Positions 45,350 to 64,000 of a DNA stretch of 64,000 nt are shown in pieces. Made by a program: the position numbers and the translations under genes. Under the pieces are notes generated by a model. The model made no database searches, was not told the origin of the DNA, and saw only the letters and a list, made by a program, of their open reading frames with translations. This stretch comes from Atriophallophorus winterbourni. Taxonomy: Eukaryota; Platyhelminthes; Trematoda; Plagiorchiida; Microphallidae. Every line of letters begins with the position of its first letter. Positions within the stretch are counted from its first letter, which is position 1. The stretch spans positions 62,001 through 126,000 of the forward strand of contig JACCGJ010000700.1 in the NCBI GenBank assembly GCA_013407085.1. Reading direction: 5' to 3'.

Positions 45350-47040
45350 ATACACGCAACGGTGTGTGGGAATATCTGTTCTTTCGAGGAATGCAATTGC
45401 ATTGGGACACAATTCATTTGACAAAGATGAAGTGCAGGTATGAGTAGTAGCCCACTCAAAATAAATTGATTGCATATACTTCGGTGACCCCACAAACATT
45501 ATGAATCGCCGTTATACGAACTACTACAAAATTGTTTAACACGGAGACTGAAGCACAGCACGGTTTCAGCATGATTAGACAAAGAAAGATCGCGTTAACA
45601 AAGCTTGTTTGATGTTGAACATTGAGTGTGTTGAACGCTCATTTGAGCGTGACGGAGAAGACGTCCGTTTGATGCAACTTTTAAGGCCAAGGTTATTGTT
45701 CGGACAAAGCCAGTGAGCAAACCTGACAATTTATGTGAAACAATCACAGATTTAAGCACATCAGGACCCATTAGTCTCAAACTTAATTGAATACAGCAAA
45801 TAAGCCGGGAAATGGCGAAGATATATGAGCTACACTGTGAGGTGTTGGTATTGATCGTTCAGGATCACATGATCAGACTAACGTCTGAATTCACATTGCA
45901 GCCAACAATTTGAAAGACTGGAATCAAAAACGGTGGTGTGAATCAAGCCGTTGCGCTGAATTCCGTTCATTCTTCGCGATGGCCATTCAACGATTGATTT
46001 TTGCACGTCTAAGATTACAAGAAGTTAGTGAAGATAAGTAAGGTTTCGACCACTGGAACTTGAACTCGCAAATGAACAGGGATTTAAAGTAGATAGTTTG
46101 CATTGTACTGGCGTGCTAAAGTTGAACAAAGAGAGAAAGAGAGAGTATAGGTTACTCACGTTTGAACATGTTTGGGTTAGTGAGATGGATTCTTCTAGAA
46201 TGAAGGTCATACAGACTACAGGATCTTGCCAGAGACACACGCCAAGTTTCACTTTACGGGAACATGAGAGCTAATATTCATTATCCCACAAGGCCAAGAA
46301 TGTATGCACCAGATCATAGTTTCACCACGAACGGACTCGCTTTAAATCGCCTCAGTGTTAGGATAGCATGACAGCCAATCGATATCTACATCGAATGAGA
46401 ATCGCCTTTACTCAGAAAGATGACGGTAATTTGACAATTTCACCAAGACCAGTTAAGACAGCGACCACTGGTTATTGGTTACAACAGTTATTAATGAATA
46501 TTAAGATGGCTTCAAAGTAACCTCAGATAGTTAAAAGTTATCTACCTACGTACAACCCAATTTATTTTCCTGTCAAATGGTGAATACAAGAGCGGTTAAC
46601 GACTTGCTGATGTAATTGCACGTGCATTTTAATGTATTTTCGGTACCGTATACACAATTTTCAGAGCCATGGTCTCTTAGATGGTACATGATCTAAATCA
46701 AAGCGTCGCTGACAGAAGCTAAGCAGAAATTAAAAAATATATGTATGACGAAATCAGTGGGTGGTAAAATATGCGTTGTCCATCGTATTACTGAAATTGG
46801 AATCAAGCAAGTTGACGCAAGCTTGACAAAATATATTAAAACGCATTTGCAAATATCGAAAATGTTCAATACAACAAAGAGCGTTAGAGAGAATGAAGGG
46901 GAAACTACGGATTTTGATTCGACACGCAATATACCGTTTTCCTATGGAATAAATCAGGTTTATTGGGCAACAGCACTGGTACAAATCTGAACTGTTTTTT
47001 TAGCCATACGGACAGTCGTAACTGCAAAATACTTCTATAG
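45350..47040. other. Intergenic, nothing recognised
   Basis: No gene, RNA or repeat family that I can support. Confidence 0.5.
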
Positions 47041-47047
47041 TTTACAG

Positions 47048-47225
47048 TAGCACCGTGCTAAATTGATTTGCCACCGGCACTGAGTTGCACGCGGGAACGC
47101 ACTGGAGCCTCACTGCATTTGTCCATGTTCTATATCTAAGCATGGAAACCTGGTAGTATTTCAGCCCACGCGAAGTCTATGATTCAGTGGAAATTTATCT
47201 ACAATCGAGCTTGTCATTTCATAGA
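47048..47225 (+). repeat. R1 SINE-like repeat, degraded
   Basis: caccgtgctaaattgatttg ... cagcccacgcgaagtctatg. Confidence 0.65.
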
Positions 47226-48379
47226 ACGTGTATACAGACTTGTCATTCGCTGCAAACCACCAAGGCAACTGTGCCCGTCCAAATCTGGCTTTTAAGACCA
47301 GCCTCCTACGTTGAAGGCTGATCAGTAATCCTTTCGATCCACATGAAGTGGTCGGGATGGTGACAGACCAGGCTATATCACGTGTCCAAATTAGCGAGGG
47401 AGGTCATTTGCTGACCACTGAGTGGCTTCCAAATCGCGATGTTCGACAGAAACTTCAGCAAAGGGTTTCAAGCACTGATTAGCTTGCAATGGACATCACC
47501 CGCATTGTCTCTTGTAAAGTAACACTGCTGCTGATCACTCTCATTAATTCCACATCAGTTCTAAAGGCTATTCTTGCCAGCAAATGCCAGCTTGGCTTTC
47601 TTCAACGATCGATAAGCTCCATAGTTAATTTTAAGCAGTGAATTTTTAAAGGGCGTCAGCTAAAGAAAGCTACGCTTGTCTAGCAGGAAATATAACCGAT
47701 TCATTGATGTTCCTACTGCCATCAGGTATAACGCACTTCAAATTTACAATGAGTAGTCGCTCACCGCAGCGACATTGCGGGTATAATTCAGGTTATTTAA
47801 AAGTAGCGCAATATCACTCATGGAGAGAATTCTCTAAGCACTTCGAGAGGCGTTCTGACTGTGAAAATGAAAAACAACAGGAAATCAAGCAGCCACATAC
47901 TAGAACCGTAGTGGAATCAAAAAGGTCATTGGCCACCACCAAGGGCATAGGTGGTAAAGGTTCTGGTGGTGTTTTAATAAGTTTACAAATAAACTTGACC
48001 CTTCCCATGAAATGAGTATGTAGCTTTCGCAAAAACAGCAGGATACTTATAATGAATTTTCGTCAAAAAGGAAGCAGTTCCTTAGAACCTGCCGAGTCGT
48101 ATGCGATTTGGATATGGAGAAACATGACTGTGTTGTGCTGACGATACGGTGTATTGATAGCAAATGCAGGACGAACATCTTGGCCACACGCGCAAACACA
48201 TCTCGGTCACAAACCAGTTTAGCCTTCGCGCCGGACACAGAGATTGATAAAGGGATCGGCAGAGCAGCTACCATCATGTTCCGTTTGATCGCTCGTGTCT
48301 AGGGCAACCGCAAGCTGAACCTAAATACAGCGAAAGCTGGACCAACCACACGAGACACGGACCGAAGCTGAATGTTTTC

Positions 48380-48870
48380 TATTTAAGGAAAACTCGACGC
48401 AACTTCAGCAAATAATGGATGGAGAAAGTAACAAATGCTAAAGTGCTTTACAAAGCTGGTCTACAGAGTATGTTGAGCATAATACGACAACGCCGCCAAC
48501 ACCGGAAAATGGTCGTATTCCAAAATATGTACGTTGAAATCAGGACGTCGACCTTTGCGGTAAAAAGACGTTTGCAAAGAGATATGGAAGCTCTTGACAT
48601 TGACCCTACGAGATGGGAGGAACTTTCTCCCTTTGGAGGCATTGTCTAAATCATCATGTCCTAGCTGGGGTAGATCAGATAATATCCTCGGCTGTGGATC
48701 GTAGATCAAGTCGACACCGCTGATCGACCGAGTACTACATATCGATGTGAGTGCGGAGGAAGAGATCGTTCGTCCGAATCGGACTGTTTAAGCATTTGAA
48801 ACACTGTGGAGCACGAAATCGTCAAACGCTGGTCGACAACGACCGAAGGATTTCAAAAACAACCCAGCAT
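48380..48870 (+). mobile_element. ZnF-LINE 3' fragment
   Basis: KRRLQRDMEALDIDPTRWEEL matches the C-terminal region of endonuclease/reverse transcriptases ('LKASLKSLSIDPSKWEHLA'). A frame-broken Cys-rich finger (YRCECG...RDRSS..SDCL) follows near 48740. The tail ctggtcgacaacgaccga matches the copy at 51.3-51.7 kb. Confidence 0.7.
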
Positions 48871-49004
48871 AGATTTTAGATGCCAATCTCGACGAACAAA
48901 AAGAATCGTTTACTGTCGATGTGATTCAGTAATTAAAATAGCTTCGTGAAAGGTATCCCATACGACATCAAACGCTGACAAAATCTCACAAAATACAAAA
49001 TTCT

Positions 49005-49010
49005 TTTATT
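49005..49010 (-). terminator. DHX35 poly(A) signal AATAAA
   Basis: AATAAA on the - strand 34 nt after the DHX35 stop, within aaaaataaaagaa. Confidence 0.7.
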
Positions 49011-49043
49011 TTTACACTCGAAAGAAGGGTAACAAAACCAGCA

Positions 49044-62928
<13,885 letters not shown>

Positions 62929-62957
62929 TTTACAAAATATTCATGGCATCAGGCAAG

Positions 62958-62959
62958 CT
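62958..62959 (-). promoter_or_regulatory. Acceptor-like site 29 nt before DHX35 ATG, with mini-uORF
   Basis: On the - strand: tttctatttcaaactttcag, then a 29-nt leader to the ATG. The leader contains ATG AAT ATT TTG TAA, a five-codon upstream frame ending one base before the main ATG. A spliced leader or a 5' UTR intron would both use this acceptor. Confidence 0.4.
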
Positions 62960-63107
62960 GAAAGTTTGAAATAGAAATTAAACGTGATTTTATAAATTCA
63001 GGTTAGTACCGAAAATGTATTTTAGTTTGAAGGATTAAAGTAATATTCGAGATATACTTGAATCTCACCAGACAAATAAAAAAGATTTTAAAGAATGGTA
63101 TATGTAT

Positions 63108-63205
63108 GTATATATGTATGAAATCATAAGCCTGATCCAGGCTAAGTGCTGCACAGTCAGACTGCACGTGAGATAAGATACTGCCAGGTTGCCCAGGCCG
63201 AGTAT
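63108..63205 (-). repeat. R1 3' half
   Basis: (gtat)n tail then gaaatcataagcctgatcca ... ctgccaggttgcccaggccg. Confidence 0.8.
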
Positions 63206-63206
63206 G

Positions 63207-63472
63207 ATGTATGTATGAAAGCACAAGCCTGATCCAGAAAAAGTGCCACACGGTCAGAGACTGCACGTGGGCTGCGATACTGTCAGGTTGCCCAGACCTA
63301 GACAGATATGACAAAAGAAATAGAATGAAAATAGACAGATATTGGAAAGCAAAATAGCAATGACAGTGAGACTCCAGCGAGGATTCGCATGCAGCTCACT
63401 ACCGGTGGCAAATCTATTTAGCACGGTGTTGGCTGTACAGCACAGAAGTGCTGCACAATTGCACATCCCTGC
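63207..63472 (-). repeat. R1 SINE-like repeat
   Basis: Near-complete: tgtatgaaagcacaagcctg, agtgagactccagcgaggat, cgcatgcagctcactaccgg, cacaattgcacatccctgca. It abuts another R1 copy in the same orientation upstream of DHX35. Confidence 0.85.
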
Positions 63473-63814
63473 AGTTTACTTGAATAGGATTCTTACAAAG
63501 AACCACGATATTCAAATACAGAATCTTAAAGTGATTCATGGCCAAGCACTCAAGGCGCTTATCAATGACCGTATATTGTGGTGCTCACAACCACACACTT
63601 AAGTAAGTACGTGAAAAAGATTTCATTTTTCCAGATGCGATAAAAAAGTAAAAAAACCAAGAAGCGGTTTTGACCTCGAACATATTCAGTTCAATCACAT
63701 GATAGTACAAACATTATTTAACGTGCGTGATGGTCAGGAATACCATTACATTAGGAAAAAGTTGAAGACGAATGAATTATACACTACGTAATAAGCTCCT
63801 CGGTAGTATTGCTA

Positions 63815-64000
63815 ACTTACTATTACTTTTTTACCTTTGTGCGACTATCTCCTCCTCGAGGATGAGTCGGCTTCAATGAAGATTCTTGGGAATTCGGGTA
63901 CAAAGCGGCGTTCCCAGCACCACTCGGCGTTTGTTCGAGTCAGACTCTACAGCCTTTGCACAACCAAGTGCGAAATGCAACCCAGCAGGGAGTTGCCAGA
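63815..64000 (-). mobile_element. RTE-like LINE 3' end at window edge
   Basis: tgcgactatctcctcctcga (then ggatgagtcggctt) as at 17612-17648. The element runs off the right end, so its coding part is outside. Confidence 0.55.

Noticed and set aside
47704..48032. 103-codon + frame with a Gly-rich end
   Set aside because: No recognisable family and no flanking gene structure. Chance frame.

Overview
The window looks like genomic DNA of a digenean flatworm (trematode). It carries four metazoan-type protein genes with GT-AG introns. Introns range from 29 bp to over 6 kb, and there are many non-LTR retrotransposon and SINE-like repeats. I cannot name the species. The assignment rests on gene content, on the mix of tiny and very long introns, and on repeat style, not on a marker gene.

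Layout. (1) 1-23223, + strand: the C-terminal two thirds of a glypican (GPI-anchored heparan sulfate proteoglycan core). It is split over seven recognisable exons (1264 to 23223) separated by repeat-rich introns, one holding an exact 1000-N assembly gap (17741-18740). The 5' part lies left of the window. (2) 23412-24425, - strand: an intronless NTAN1 (N-terminal asparagine amidohydrolase), convergent with glypican. (3) 24654-27345, - strand: INTS6 (Integrator subunit 6) in nine exons whose introns are all under 70 bp, several 29-36 bp. INTS6 and NTAN1 sit head-to-tail: only 70-odd bases separate the INTS6 poly(A) signal from a splice-acceptor-like site 12 nt before the NTAN1 start. This looks like a two-gene unit resolved by trans-splicing. 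I recognised no repeat between about 22.8 and 27.4 kb. (4) 27.9-49.0 kb: a gene-poor interval filled with truncated LINE copies, foldback and dispersed repeats. It includes a LINE with an almost complete reverse transcriptase reading frame at 40.6-42.6 kb. (5) 49044-62928, - strand: a complete DHX35-type DEAH-box RNA helicase in eight exons (773 codons). (6) 62.96-64 kb: SINE-like and LINE fragments upstream of DHX35.

Genes together. INTS6 (Integrator, snRNA 3'-end formation and transcription attenuation) and DHX35 (spliceosome-associated helicase) are nuclear RNA-processing factors. NTAN1 starts the Asn branch of the N-degron pathway. Glypican acts at the cell surface as a Wnt/Hedgehog/BMP co-receptor. 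Apart from the INTS6-NTAN1 pair I see no functional clustering. Exon boundaries were set by protein-family alignment from memory plus splice signals and phase, and phases are consistent across all three spliced genes. Repeat family names (R1-R5, LINE-A/B/C, RTE-like, ZnF-LINE) are local labels, and repeat edges are approximate.
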